Shown here in pieces: positions 18,819-27,986 of a stretch of DNA of 64,000 nt. The notes below the pieces were generated by a model. It made no database searches. It was not told the origin of the DNA and saw only the letters and a program-made list of their open reading frames with translations. The translations under genes and the position numbers were made by a program. Source of the stretch: Pseudomonas arsenicoxydans (GTDB taxonomy: Bacteria; Pseudomonadota; Gammaproteobacteria; Pseudomonadales; Pseudomonadaceae); assembly GCF_900103875.1 (NCBI RefSeq), contig NZ_LT629705.1:3481001-3545000 (forward strand), read 5' to 3'. Each line of letters opens with the position of its first letter. Position 1 is the first letter of the stretch.

Positions 18819-20039
18819 ATGAGCGCGTTGTCAGCCCTTTCCCCGCAAGTGCGCCAGTACCTGTTGGTGACCGGCAATTACTGGGCCTTTACCCTCACCG
18901 ACGGTGCGCTACGCATGTTGGTGGTGTTGCACTTCCATGCGTTGGGCTACAGCCCGTTGCAGATTGCGTTCCTGTTTCTGTTCTACGAAATCTTCGGTGT
19001 CATTACCAATCTAGTCGGCGGTTACCTGGGTGCCCGTCTAGGCCTGAATCGCACCATGAACATTGGTTTGGGCTTACAGGTGGCAGCCTTATTGATGCTG
19101 ACTGTGCCCGCCGCCTGGCTGACCATCCCTTGGGTGATGGGGGCCCAGGCGCTGTCGGGTATTGCCAAAGACCTCAACAAGATGAGCGCGAAAAGCTCCA
19201 TCAAGCTGCTAGTGCCCGACAACCAGCAAGGCACCCTTTATCAGTGGGTGGCAATTCTCACCGGTTCGAAGAACGCGCTCAAAGGCGTGGGTTTCTTCCT
19301 GGGCGGTGCGCTGCTGGCATTGCTAGGCTTTACGGTTGCCGTGCTGGCGATGGCCGCAACGCTGGCGCTGATATGGATAGCCAGCCTGTTCCTGCTGAAG
19401 AAAGATCTGGGTAAAGCCAAGGCCAAACCGAAGTTTCGCGACATTCTCTCCAAGAGCCGGGCGATCAATATCCTCTCGGCGGCGCGGATGTTCCTCTTTG
19501 GTGCCCGAGACGTGTGGTTCGTGGTGGCGTTGCCGGTCTACCTGAGCACGGTGTTTGGCTGGGACTTCTGGTTGGTTGGCGGCTTCTTGGCGGCCTGGGT
19601 CATCGGCTATGGCATCGTGCAGTCGTTGGCCCCGAACATCACCGGAAAGAAGCACGGCCACGTCCCTGATGGGCGGGCTGCCTTCGTTTGGGCAGCATTG
19701 CTGGCGGGTCTGCCTGCAGCAATAGCCCTCGGTCTCTCGGCGGGTTGGTCGCCTCACGTTGTGTTGCTGGGTGGGTTAATGGTGTTCGGCGTGCTGTTCG
19801 CGGTGAATTCCTCGCTGCACAGCTATCTCATCGTCTCGTATGCCAAAGAAGACGGGGTATCGCTGGATGTGGGTTTCTACTATATGTCCAACGCCTTGGG
19901 CCGATTGCTCGGCACCGTGCTGTCCGGCTGGATTTATCAGAGTTACGGATTGGAGGCCTGTTTGTGGGTTTCCTCGGTCTTCGTGCTGCTGGCCGCTCTA
20001 ATTTCTATCGCCTTACCCAGGCATGCCGAGGCGATATGA
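18819..20039 (+). CDS. arsJ: ArsJ organoarsenical efflux permease (MFS)
   Basis: 406 residues, about 12 transmembrane segments of the major facilitator superfamily. It starts right after the GAPDH gene with a clean GGGAGAG site. ArsJ carries 1-arseno-3-phosphoglycerate out of the cell, where it breaks down to arsenate. Residues such as ALSGIAKDLNKMSAKSSIK and YYMSNALGRLLGTVLSGWIYQ fit the ArsJ group. It is last in the operon. Confidence 0.93.
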   Translation: MSALSALSPQVRQYLLVTGNYWAFTLTDGALRMLVVLHFHALGYSPLQIAFLFLFYEIFGVITNLVGGYLGARLGLNRTMNIGLGLQVAALLMLTVPAAWLTIPWVMGAQALSGIAKDLNKMSAKSSIKLLVPDNQQGTLYQWVAILTGSKNALKGVGFFLGGALLALLGFTVAVLAMAATLALIWIASLFLLKKDLGKAKAKPKFRDILSKSRAINILSAARMFLFGARDVWFVVALPVYLSTVFGWDFWLVGGFLAAWVIGYGIVQSLAPNITGKKHGHVPDGRAAFVWAALLAGLPAAIALGLSAGWSPHVVLLGGLMVFGVLFAVNSSLHSYLIVSYAKEDGVSLDVGFYYMSNALGRLLGTVLSGWIYQSYGLEACLWVSSVFVLLAALISIALPRHAEAI

Positions 20040-20203
20040 AGAAGTTATGCTGAGATAATTGCCTTGCTCTCGAGATCCAGCTTGCAAGTCGCGAGAGGTT
20101 AACCGAGGGAGAATCAGTCCCCATTTCCGCTGAAGAAATTTTAGACCTAACAATTCCTAAGGCATATGGCATTGCTCATACCCTAGCCGGAAGGTTTCAT
20201 AAA

Positions 20204-21103
20204 ATGACTCATTCGCATGATGGTCATGCTGACGTACCCAAGAGATACGACAAGGCTTTCGGTCTTGGTATAGCGCTAAATTTCGGTTTTGTTTTAATCG
20301 AAGCGTTCTATGGCTGGAAAATTGACTCACTGGCTCTCTTGGCGGATGCGGGCCATAACCTTAGCGATGTGGGAGGATTGATTCTGGCTTGGGCGGCGTT
20401 GGCCGCTACACGCTTACAGCCAAATGATCGGCATACCTTTGGTTGGCGACGGGGCTCGATTCTCGCTAGTTTTATCAATGCGTTTGTTTTGCTGATTGCG
20501 ATGGGATCGCTTGGATGGGAGGCGTTTCAACGCCTGCAGGCTCCGGTGGCGATAGCTGGTGTAACAGTGATGCTCGTTGCTGGTATCGGTATTTTGGTCA
20601 ATACCATTACCGCTTGGCTGTTCATTTCTGGAAGCCGAAACGATCTAAATTTGCGCGGAGCTTTCCTTCATATGTCAGCCGATGCTCTGGTATCGGTAGG
20701 CGTATTGCTGGCAGGGGCGTTGTATCAATGGAAAGGTTGGAACTGGATTGACCCGGTAATTAGTTTGGTGATTGCCGTTATTATCGTCGTTACTACTTGG
20801 TCATTGTTTCGTAAATCCCTACATTTGCTGTTTGACGGCGTTCCCGATCAGGTCAATTTGCCTTCGATACGTCAATATCTCCTGAGTCAGCCAGGCATCA
20901 TCGATATCCACGATTTGCATGTGTGGGCTATGAGCACGACGGAGGTTGCGCTGACTGCACATTTGGTTATGGCGTCATTGCCGGATAGCGATCAGTTGTT
21001 GCGGGATGTAGCTGAAGAATTACGTGAGCACTTCGAGATCACTCATTGCACTCTGCAACTGGAGCGCGATCTAGGCTGTTCGTCAGGTTGTAACGGGCTA
21101 TAG
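20204..21103 (+). CDS. CDF-family metal cation exporter (CzcD/ZitB-like)
   Basis: 299 residues with six transmembrane helices. Metal site motifs LLADAGHNLSDVGGL and FLHMSADALVSVGVLL (H-x3-D in both), and a C-terminal cytoplasmic domain with IHDLHVWAMSTTEVALTAHL. It starts with a His-containing segment (MTHSHDGHAD) and ends CSSGCNGL. The likely substrate is Zn, perhaps Co or Cd. A shattered relative lies at 27632-27930. It is 164 bases after arsJ, so probably its own unit. Confidence 0.9.
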   Translation: MTHSHDGHADVPKRYDKAFGLGIALNFGFVLIEAFYGWKIDSLALLADAGHNLSDVGGLILAWAALAATRLQPNDRHTFGWRRGSILASFINAFVLLIAMGSLGWEAFQRLQAPVAIAGVTVMLVAGIGILVNTITAWLFISGSRNDLNLRGAFLHMSADALVSVGVLLAGALYQWKGWNWIDPVISLVIAVIIVVTTWSLFRKSLHLLFDGVPDQVNLPSIRQYLLSQPGIIDIHDLHVWAMSTTEVALTAHLVMASLPDSDQLLRDVAEELREHFEITHCTLQLERDLGCSSGCNGL

Positions 21104-21153
21104 AAGCTGGGGTGTTATTTACGTTCTACCTGAATGAATGATCTGTCTAATCG

Positions 21154-22512
21154 TCAACCTGCCGTTTGTGGGCCTGGATACACGGGTGCAAAACCGCCGC
21201 CCAATGTACGGAAATTAGTTGTCTGGCCTTGGTATAACCGTGCGGCCACCGACAGTACCTCGCCAGCATAGGTGTAGTTACGAACGTCGAACCTCAGCAC
21301 TTGGGCCTTAGTTTCATTTGATAGCGTTCGTTGACCAGGCAAGATCAAGGCTTGGGCAACATAATCACCGGCGAGAATCTCCTTCCAGACCCGCTGAGTG
21401 AGCTTGTCACCACGGTAGGCAGCCCGGCTGCCAAATCCGGCGCAAGGTTTGAAGAACAGCCCCCGGCGCTCACGCCATAGGCGCTCTGCATTTTCTGCCG
21501 TTACTATTTCTGTATGCGGAATGCTGGTCAGTAATAGATCCTGGGTAGTTTGTGGCACCCCCCATGCTTTCAATCGCTGGGCATCGCAGAGTAAGGCCAG
21601 ATTGCGCTTGTCTGCGTACAAGGAATGGGCTCGCGGATGTGGTGTGAGTAGCGTGGCTCGTTCAAGGTAGGCTTGGCGTAGCGTGGCGTTGCCAACTGCC
21701 TCAAGAGAAAAGTCGGTCAACCGGTTGTAGACCATGTCGATGGCCAACTGGTCATGCCAAAGTAAACCATCCCTCAGGTTGAGCTCAGAGGGATCGATGA
21801 TCACAGCTTCTAGTCCATTACGCTGGAACAGCTGTTGGAACAGCAGAAACTCTGGGTACAGGTACTGTTGCTCGGGCGCCTCATCGACAATGGCGATACT
21901 GCGCAACGGTTTATCCAGGCCGTACTGTGACCACTCCTGACGAAACATTGCAATGATTTTGCTTTCAAACGTTTCGGCCCTTGTCGATGGTGGCAGCAGC
22001 TGTTCTATCGCCGGGCAGCAGGCGTGCTGCGCTCGTGACAACACGGCATTGAGCATTGCTCCACCAGCATTGGTGTTGATCTCGATCAGGCCGAAATTGT
22101 TCTCAGTGACATGAAAGTCATACCCAAAGAACACTCCCTTGACCCCACCCGGGTCATGTCGTGCGATAGTAGGAGAGTGAGCTAGCACTTCCTCTCGGTA
22201 AGCCGGGAGTGCAACGACTGATTCGACCGCGCGCACGACCTGCGCCATGCGATCCAAGTGGGCCGGTGCGATGAAGACCGGATGGGCGGCGAATAGATGA
22301 GGGCAGCGTTGCTGCACAAGCTCAAACAAACCTGGCTGACCGAGCGTCGACTCCAGAGTCTCGCGCAGGGCATTTTTATCCAGACTGATGCAAAAGCACT
22401 GGCTGTTGAGGGTTTCTATAGGCACCCCTGCCAGAGCCGCCGCAGCGGCTGCCGACGAAAGAAACGCCGCGTCATTGTCGGACAAGGGCATAACCAATTT
22501 AGGCATCGCCAT
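21154..22512 (-). CDS. Circularly permuted ATP-grasp-like protein in the arsP operon
   Basis: 452 residues, no signal peptide. Motifs resemble ATP-grasp ligases of the permuted type: GVFFGYDFHVTENNFGLIEINTNAGG (acidic, metal/ATP-binding end of the fold; residues about 127-152), LADKRNLALL-like ALCDAQ, FFKPCAGFGSRAAYRGDK (glycine-rich loop) and FDVRNYTYAGEVLSVAARLYQ. Such enzymes join a carboxylate to an amine or thiol using ATP. No substrate can be read off. It is last of a four-gene operon with arsO, arsP and a thioredoxin-like gene, 121 bases after the latter. I do not know it as a standard ars gene. Confidence 0.65.
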   Translation of the reverse strand: MAMPKLVMPLSDNDAAFLSSAAAAAALAGVPIETLNSQCFCISLDKNALRETLESTLGQPGLFELVQQRCPHLFAAHPVFIAPAHLDRMAQVVRAVESVVALPAYREEVLAHSPTIARHDPGGVKGVFFGYDFHVTENNFGLIEINTNAGGAMLNAVLSRAQHACCPAIEQLLPPSTRAETFESKIIAMFRQEWSQYGLDKPLRSIAIVDEAPEQQYLYPEFLLFQQLFQRNGLEAVIIDPSELNLRDGLLWHDQLAIDMVYNRLTDFSLEAVGNATLRQAYLERATLLTPHPRAHSLYADKRNLALLCDAQRLKAWGVPQTTQDLLLTSIPHTEIVTAENAERLWRERRGLFFKPCAGFGSRAAYRGDKLTQRVWKEILAGDYVAQALILPGQRTLSNETKAQVLRFDVRNYTYAGEVLSVAARLYQGQTTNFRTLGGGFAPVYPGPQTAG

Positions 22513-22633
22513 TTCCCATAGGGCTTTGAGACTTGACGGGCCGAGTCCCTAGCCCGAGCCTGTCATGGTTTGAGGCGGGCACAGTTGGGCCTCTCAACAC
22601 CGAGTGTGTCTGGACGTCCAGAAGCGGCTTACC

Positions 22634-22870
22634 TCAAGCACTGAGCCACTGTTCGACCTTGTCACGGGTCGGGATGCCACCTGAGTGAACAACCTTTCCA
22701 TCAATCACGACACTTGGCGTGGACATTACCCCGTAGCTGACGATCTGTTGCATGTCTTCGATTTTTTCCAGTTTTACGGGGACGCCTTTCGCACTCGCCA
22801 CCTGTTCGATGATGGCTACTGTCGATTTACATTTTGCACAACCGGAGCCCAGAACCTTGATGTCTTTCAT
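22634..22870 (-). CDS. Small thioredoxin-fold redox protein
   Basis: 78 residues. Motif GSGCAKCKSTVAIIEQV gives a C-x2-C active site, followed by the cis-Pro region VMSTPSVVIDGKVVHSGG. This matches the short redox-active disulfide family that is often encoded beside DUF318/ArsP permeases. The start at 22870 gives the family N-terminus MKDIKVLGSG. It lies 19 bases downstream of arsP and may deliver thiols or a reduced substrate to it. Confidence 0.88.
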   Translation of the reverse strand: MKDIKVLGSGCAKCKSTVAIIEQVASAKGVPVKLEKIEDMQQIVSYGVMSTPSVVIDGKVVHSGGIPTRDKVEQWLSA

Positions 22871-22889
22871 AAAAACCTCGGTAGGTGGA

Positions 22890-23927
22890 TTACAAAGTGA
22901 AGTTGAAGACGTAACCAACGATCAGAATGCCGACGGCTACGACCCCAATAAAGGTGGCTATCAGGCGAACTTTCAGCACCTTGCGCAAGATCACCATCTC
23001 AGGAAGGGATAGAGCGATGACACTCATCATGAAGGCCAGCACAGTGCCCAATGCCGCGCCCTTTGCGAGCAGTGCCTGCACAATAGGAATGATGCCAGCC
23101 GCATTGGTATACATGGGGATGCCTATAAGAACCGCGAGAGGTACCGACCACCATGCTTCTTTGCCCATGAAACTGGCCATGAAATCCTCAGGCACATACC
23201 CGTGAATGCCTGCGCCAATGGCTATGCCGGCAAGGATGTAAGGCCATACTTTCCCGACGATTTCACGCACGCTGGTAAACCCGGCATTTATTCGCTCATG
23301 CAGCGGCATACTCGTGTCCCCGGCGGTTGCCTGGATCTTGGGCATATTACGAACCCAGTCTTCCAGATGGGCCTCCATTTTCAGGCGCCCGATGACCCAA
23401 CCAGCAACAATCGCAATAAACAAACCCAGGCTGAGGTATAGCAGCGCAACTTTCCAGCCGAACAGGCCAAGCAGCAGTGTCAGCGCTACCTCATTCACCA
23501 TGGGCGCAGAAATGAGGAAAGAGAAAGTCACCCCTAGTGGCACCCCGGCTTGAACAAAACCTATAAATAGAGGAACGGCTGAACAGGAACAAAAGGGGGT
23601 AAACACACCCAGAGAGGCCGCCATTACATTGGCCATACCCTCGCTTCGCCCCGCCAACAGTGCGCGGGTGCGCTCAGGGGTGAAGTGGGAGTTGAGCATA
23701 CCCATCAAGAACACGATGCCGGTCAGCAGCATCAGCACTTTGGGCGTGTCGTAGAAAAAAAACTGTAAGGCGCCTCCAAGGTGGCTATTACGATCAACCG
23801 GAATCGCTGCGACCAAAGCCTCCGAAATGGGAATCAGGGCCTCATACAAACCAAACCAAATCAGTGCGGCTACTGCTAAGAAGAGGCGGGGATTCCGCTC
23901 AGGCCAGCGCACAATCATTTCGCTCAT
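22890..23927 (-). CDS. arsP: ArsP-like permease (DUF318)
   Basis: 345 residues with about eight transmembrane segments. The signature TPFCSCSAVPLFIGFVQAG has the vicinal cysteines of the ArsP/DUF318 family, and LIGIPMYTNAAGIIPI is the second conserved block. ArsP exports trivalent organoarsenicals such as methylarsenite. An AGGAG lies 9 bases before the ATG at 23927. ArsO lies upstream by 27 bases. The thioredoxin-like gene downstream is the usual partner. Confidence 0.85.
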   Translation of the reverse strand: MSEMIVRWPERNPRLFLAVAALIWFGLYEALIPISEALVAAIPVDRNSHLGGALQFFFYDTPKVLMLLTGIVFLMGMLNSHFTPERTRALLAGRSEGMANVMAASLGVFTPFCSCSAVPLFIGFVQAGVPLGVTFSFLISAPMVNEVALTLLLGLFGWKVALLYLSLGLFIAIVAGWVIGRLKMEAHLEDWVRNMPKIQATAGDTSMPLHERINAGFTSVREIVGKVWPYILAGIAIGAGIHGYVPEDFMASFMGKEAWWSVPLAVLIGIPMYTNAAGIIPIVQALLAKGAALGTVLAFMMSVIALSLPEMVILRKVLKVRLIATFIGVVAVGILIVGYVFNFTL

Positions 23928-23954
23928 GTCCACTACTCCTATGGTGTAGACGCA

Positions 23955-25034
23955 CTAGGCCTCGGACGGATCGCCAAGAAAGGTTGCGATCTCATTGACT
24001 GTGCTGCGTGCTGTGCGTGTTACACCGATCAGCGTGGCGGAAGCCGAACCTGTCCACTCGCCGTAACCGACCAGCCACAGCCTTGGCTCTTCGGTCGAGT
24101 GGGTACCTTCGACATCAACGCGGCCCTCGGTGTTGATCACCCCTAGCGTATCCAGATGCTGTAGGGCTGGTCTGAATCCAGTGCACCAAATCACCACGTC
24201 CACCGCAGATTCGGAACCGTCGACCCAAATCACGCCGTTGCGAGTGAAACGTTCAAAAGGGCGTACAGACTTGAGGACGTCGCGCTCACGGGCTTCGACA
24301 ACTGGCGGCACCATGACAATGTCACCCAGTCCACCAACGGGCTGCTCAATGACGCGCCCCTCCAGTTGGGCTTTCCAGCGCTCGGTTGCGCGCTCGAACA
24401 GTACCCGCCCATCCACTTCGTCCGGTAAAAACAATGGTTCGACGGGGGTCACCCAGGTGGTCTCGGCGACCTTGGAAACCTCGGCCAAAATCTGTGCCCC
24501 TGAATTACCGCCACCCACCACCAACACCTTCTTGCCCTCGAACGGTTGGGCGTCGACATAGTGCGCGGAGTGCAACTGCCGACCGGCGAATAAATCGGCA
24601 CCTGAGTAGTGAGGGATGTAGGGATTGCTCCAGGTGCCTGTAGCGCTGACCACAACCCTGGCATCCCAATGCCTGTCGTCAGAACGAACCCGTAAACCAG
24701 ACGCCATATGCTCCACAGAAGTGACCCGAACCGGGCGCTCGACAGGAAATTGGTAGCGCTGCTCGTACTGGTTGAGGTAACCGATCACATGGTTGCGCGA
24801 AGGGTAACCCTCTTGCGTGGGGGGCATCATCCAGCCAGGGATCGAACTCCAAGTGGCTGGGGAGAATAGATGTAGCGAATTCCAGCCGTGTCGCCAGGCA
24901 CCACCGGGTTCTTCCTCCGCATCGAGGATAACGAATGACAATTGAGTTCGGCGTAGGAAATACGCTACCGCCAAGGCTGACTGGCCCCCGCCGATAATGA
25001 CTACATCTAGCTGGCCACTGATCGAATGAGTCAT
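23955..25034 (-). CDS. arsO: ArsO-like flavin-dependent monooxygenase (copy 2)
   Basis: 359 residues. FAD motif [37 protein letters not shown], second Rossmann motif [19 protein letters not shown] and WCTGFRPA. It is a diverged paralogue of the ArsO at 12057. It is first of the operon with arsP, the thioredoxin-like gene and the ATP-grasp gene, and probably chemically modifies an organoarsenical before or after export. No ArsR gene adjoins this operon, so its control is unclear. Confidence 0.82.
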   Translation of the reverse strand: MTHSISGQLDVVIIGGGQSALAVAYFLRRTQLSFVILDAEEEPGGAWRHGWNSLHLFSPATWSSIPGWMMPPTQEGYPSRNHVIGYLNQYEQRYQFPVERPVRVTSVEHMASGLRVRSDDRHWDARVVVSATGTWSNPYIPHYSGADLFAGRQLHSAHYVDAQPFEGKKVLVVGGGNSGAQILAEVSKVAETTWVTPVEPLFLPDEVDGRVLFERATERWKAQLEGRVIEQPVGGLGDIVMVPPVVEARERDVLKSVRPFERFTRNGVIWVDGSESAVDVVIWCTGFRPALQHLDTLGVINTEGRVDVEGTHSTEEPRLWLVGYGEWTGSASATLIGVTRTARSTVNEIATFLGDPSEA

Positions 25035-25184
25035 GGGGAAGCCTTAGGTCGGTGCTGGGCGGTCAGTATAGCGACTCAGGTTTAAATCCAACTGATCTAG
25101 CTCATATGTTGGGAATGCTGATCGACATTTATTGAATGCTTCGATTGACGGCATTCAGTTTTGGATTCCCGACCGTATAGCAGC

Positions 25185-25212
25185 TTGAATGTTTGACCGC
25201 CGCTGCTATAGG
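25185..25212 (+). promoter_or_regulatory. Promoter of the fluoride riboswitch-crcB unit
   Basis: TTGAAT, 16 bases, TATAGG. The same -35/-10 pair at identical spacing (TTGAAA-N16-TATAGG) precedes the riboswitch copies at 36006 and 54199, so it has been kept while the sequence around it changed. Confidence 0.6.
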
Positions 25213-25220
25213 ATAAAAGC

Positions 25221-25269
25221 AGGAGATGGCATTCCTCCTTTAACCGCCTTTGTGCTGATGATGCCTACG
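25221..25269 (+). promoter_or_regulatory. Fluoride riboswitch (crcB motif), copy 1
   Basis: The run AGGAGATGGCATTCCTCC, then TTTAACCGCC and GCTGATGATGCCTACG fits the fluoride riboswitch consensus (GGNGAUGGCNUUCCUCC ... AACCGCC ... CUGAUGAUGCCUAC). It is followed at 25302-25324 by a CCTGTCCT/AGGACAGG hairpin and then crcB at 25417. Fluoride binding should turn on the channel gene. Confidence 0.9.
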
Positions 25270-25416
25270 TGAACCCTGGACAGGGTGCGTAGGTGTGTCT
25301 CCCTGTCCTCCAATTTAGGACAGGATCGTGACTCAAAACCTCATATCAGCTCCCTCTCTTAGTGCGCGGTTATCCGCACCTCCTCGGCGACATCAGCCCA
25401 GAGGAGACATGCAACC

Positions 25417-25800
25417 ATGCTGAAATCACTTCTGGTCATCGCTATAGGCGCATCACTGGGTGCTTGGTTGCGTTGGCTTTTGGGCATGAAGTTAAACGCC
25501 CTGTTCCCCACGATTCCTCCAGGCACGGTGGTCGCGAACATGGTTGGGGGTTACATCATCGGTCTGGCCATCGCCTTCTTGGCCGCATCTCCCACCCTTA
25601 GTCCAGAGTGGCGTCTCCTGATCATCACGGGTTTCTGCGGCGGACTTACTACCTTTTCCACGTTTTCAGCCGAGACAGTCGTCCTGATTCAGGAAGGCAA
25701 ACTGCTCTGGGCGTTCGGCTCGATTTCATTGCACGTCGTAGGCTCGTTAGCAATGACCGCTGCCGGGCTTTTGACTTATCAAATGATTGGCACGCGCTGA
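25417..25800 (+). CDS. crcB: CrcB/Fluc fluoride channel
   Basis: 127 residues, four transmembrane helices. Signatures: [28 protein letters not shown] and [15 protein letters not shown], the pore motif with the Phe box and the Asn of Fluc channels. It dissipates cytoplasmic fluoride. A fluoride riboswitch precedes it; the DUF190 gene follows. Confidence 0.95.
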   Translation: MLKSLLVIAIGASLGAWLRWLLGMKLNALFPTIPPGTVVANMVGGYIIGLAIAFLAASPTLSPEWRLLIITGFCGGLTTFSTFSAETVVLIQEGKLLWAFGSISLHVVGSLAMTAAGLLTYQMIGTR

Positions 25801-25810
25801 GGAGATGAAA

Positions 25811-26134
25811 ATGAAAGGTTTTCTCGTGATTTTCTTTACTCAACAGAACCGTCGTTATCAGGGAAAGATGCTTGGCGACTGGATCGTAGATTTAGCCAAA
25901 GAAATGGGACTGCGTGGTGCGACCCTTTCTACAGGTATCGAGGGTTTTGGGCACACTGGTCGGCTGCATTCCTCACATTTTTTTGAACTGGCCGATCAGC
26001 CCACCGAAATTCGCATGGCTATCACCGAGGATGAATGCGAAAGGTTGTTCAAGCGATTGGAGGTTGAGGAAATCTCCGTGTTTTACATAAAGACCCCAAT
26101 CGAGATGGGCACCGTTGGCAAAAAGGCCAACTAG
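25811..26134 (+). CDS. DUF190 family protein, fluoride operon
   Basis: 107 residues from the second ATG (25811), which has GGAG 6 bases upstream; ATG 25805 is an alternative. It has the DUF190 pattern: GKMLGDWIVDLAKEMGLRGAT, a GIEGFG-HTGRLHSS loop and a beta-strand-rich C-terminus. DUF190 proteins are small PII-like folds often encoded next to crcB; a signalling or ligand-binding role is likely but unproven. Ten bases after the crcB stop. Confidence 0.9.
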   Translation: MKGFLVIFFTQQNRRYQGKMLGDWIVDLAKEMGLRGATLSTGIEGFGHTGRLHSSHFFELADQPTEIRMAITEDECERLFKRLEVEEISVFYIKTPIEMGTVGKKAN

Positions 26135-26168
26135 CCCGGCCCCACCCTAGACCTTCGGAGATACGAAC

Positions 26169-26216
26169 ATGAGCTATGCAGACGTCCCAGCTGGTAACGC
26201 AATCCACGATGACTGA
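26169..26216 (+). pseudogene. ppa: Start of a cytoplasmic inorganic pyrophosphatase gene, cut after 15 codons
   Basis: ATG with GGAG 8 bases upstream, reading MSYADVPAGNAIHDD and then a stop. This matches the N-terminus of family I pyrophosphatases (MSYSxxPAGKxxPxD). Fluoride inhibits that enzyme, and fluoride operons often carry a spare ppa after crcB, so this is probably the third gene of the operon, truncated by the IS3-type remnant beginning at 26232. Confidence 0.6.
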
Positions 26217-26231
26217 ATCGCCCCGGATTCT

Positions 26232-26430
26232 CTAAACACCTTGCAAGCTCATTACGTAACGCTTTTCAAACTCTACCGGTGACAGCTGATTGTTGAAACC
26301 ATGGCGGCGTTTTGCGTTGTAGAACATCTCGACGTAGTCGAACACATCGCTAGGAGCATCCTGCCGCGTGGTGCAGATTTTTCGCTTGATCCGCTCTCGC
26401 TTTAGAAGCTGGAAAAAACTCTCGGCTACT
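26232..26430 (-). pseudogene. 3' end of an IS3-family transposase (OrfB)
   Basis: The minus strand reads FFQLLKRERIKRKICTTRQD, then VFDYVEMFYNAKRRHGFNNQLSPVEFEKRY, the C-terminal block of IS3-type OrfB (Y-x2-RRH-x2). The rest of the element is absent: upstream of about 26430 the frame continues into unrelated residues. The insertion probably removed the pyrophosphatase gene next door. Confidence 0.8.
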
Positions 26431-26730
26431 GGCCGGAAACCGCAACGGCGGTAGGCGTTAGGCTGCGAAAAAATGGTACGTGCGAGGTGGCAGCGCCTCT
26501 GGGTGCGTAATCGCATGAATTTGACCACCCATTTGCATTCGACACTGACCAGTGTTTTGCATCGGATTTGAACAGACCGCCTAATGGGCACGACCGGCCA
26601 AAACCGACCCAGGCTGTGTGAAATCGCTTGCAGTTGTCTACCCTTCTAGTCGTCGAACTGGTATCGGGGACTGTCATGAAACGACTCATTGAAGGTGAGG
26701 CCCGCACGGAAGTGACGCGAGTTGCAACCG

Positions 26731-27546
26731 ATGTGTGAATTGCTGGCCATGAGCAGCCGGTTGCCTACGCAACTGACGCACTCGCTCGCCGCTCTGGCAG
26801 CGCATGCCGGTGGCGAAGGTCACAATCGTGATGGCTGGGGTGTGGGGTTTTACCGGGGACGCGATGTTGCCCTGTTCAGGGAGCCTACTGCCGCCAGTGA
26901 CAGCGAGTTGGTAAAACTCTTACAGAACCAAGGGCCCAGCACCAAGTTAATCGTTGCGCATCTGAGGCATGCTACTCAGGGGGCGGTCAACTTGGCCAAT
27001 ACGGGGCCATTTGCCCGTGAACTCAGGGGGCGTATGCGTATATTTGCCCATAATGGAAATCTGCGTGGCCTCGCTCTATCCGCCGAGTTCGACGGTGGCT
27101 GTTATCAGGCCATAGGGGAAAGCGATTCCGAACAGGCTTTTTGTGCGTTGCTGGCACGCCTGCAACTGATGGAGATGCAGTACCCGGAACTGCCCTCCCT
27201 GCATGAGCGTCTGGCCTTGATTGGCCGTTTTGCTGCTGATTTGCGTCGGCTTGGCCCGGCCAATTTTCTTTATAGCGATGGTGATGCGCTATTCGCTCAC
27301 GCTGATCGACGTTTCAACGCGCTGAGCGGCAAGGTAGAGGCGCCAGCCCTGTACCACTGGCATTGCCCTGTCCCCCATACCTTGTTGCAGGATGAGGCAA
27401 GCGGCGAACAGCGGGTGAGCTTCATCGCAAGCGTGCCGCTCAGCGAAGACGACTGGCGGCCAATGGCGGAAGGCGAAGTGATCGCGCTGCACGACGGTGC
27501 AGTCGTCGAGACGTTATTGCTCGGCAAGGGCAAGAACGATTTGTAA
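26731..27546 (+). CDS. Class II glutamine amidotransferase (YafJ-like)
   Basis: 271 residues from ATG 26731, giving MCELLAMSSRLPT with the catalytic Cys at position 2. The Ntn-hydrolase pattern continues with GHNRDGWGVGFYRGRD, HLRHATQGAVNLANTGPF and FAHNGNLRG. It matches the single-domain YafJ group; the substrate is unknown. No strong Shine-Dalgarno is seen. It lies between the IS3 remnant and the broken CDF gene. Confidence 0.88.
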   Translation: MCELLAMSSRLPTQLTHSLAALAAHAGGEGHNRDGWGVGFYRGRDVALFREPTAASDSELVKLLQNQGPSTKLIVAHLRHATQGAVNLANTGPFARELRGRMRIFAHNGNLRGLALSAEFDGGCYQAIGESDSEQAFCALLARLQLMEMQYPELPSLHERLALIGRFAADLRRLGPANFLYSDGDALFAHADRRFNALSGKVEAPALYHWHCPVPHTLLQDEASGEQRVSFIASVPLSEDDWRPMAEGEVIALHDGAVVETLLLGKGKNDL

Positions 27547-27631
27547 AACGTCAGCAAGCGCAGATCAAACGCCGAGGTACAGCCGCAGATTTCCCACGAT
27601 CACGCGCAGCATGTACACAGCCCCAAGCTAT

Positions 27632-27930
27632 TCGCCCCGCCTTTGCCATTAGCATTTGCCTGAACCTGGGGTTTGTATTGGTCGAGGGGGTCTATGGTTG
27701 GCAAGTGAATTCCCTGACCTTGCTAGCAGATGCCAGGCATAACCTCAGTGATGTCGGTTGGCTGATTCTGGCCTGGCTGCACTGGCAGCTACCCGGCTAC
27801 TACCGACGGCTGTCGGCGCGGCTCGATCCTCGCCAGCTTTATCAATGCCGTAATTTTGCTGGTGGCCATGGGCTCGCTCGGCTGGGAGTCTCTCCAGCGC
27901 TTGCAGGCGCCAGTGCCTATACCGCCTACT
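27632..27930 (+). pseudogene. Broken CDF metal exporter
   Basis: One frame reads AFAISICLNLGFVLVEGVYGW, then LTLLADARHNLSDVGWLILAWLHWQL; the next reads GSILASFINAVILLVAMGSLGWESLQRLQAP. This is the N-terminal part of a CDF protein similar to the intact one at 20204. It has at least one internal frameshift, and the normal DAGHN motif here reads DARHN. The C-terminal two thirds are missing. Confidence 0.85.
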
Positions 27931-27986
27931 TTGCTCAATTGAGAACGCCCCATAGGGCCCACACCTATTGCGGCTTGCGGTAGGCA

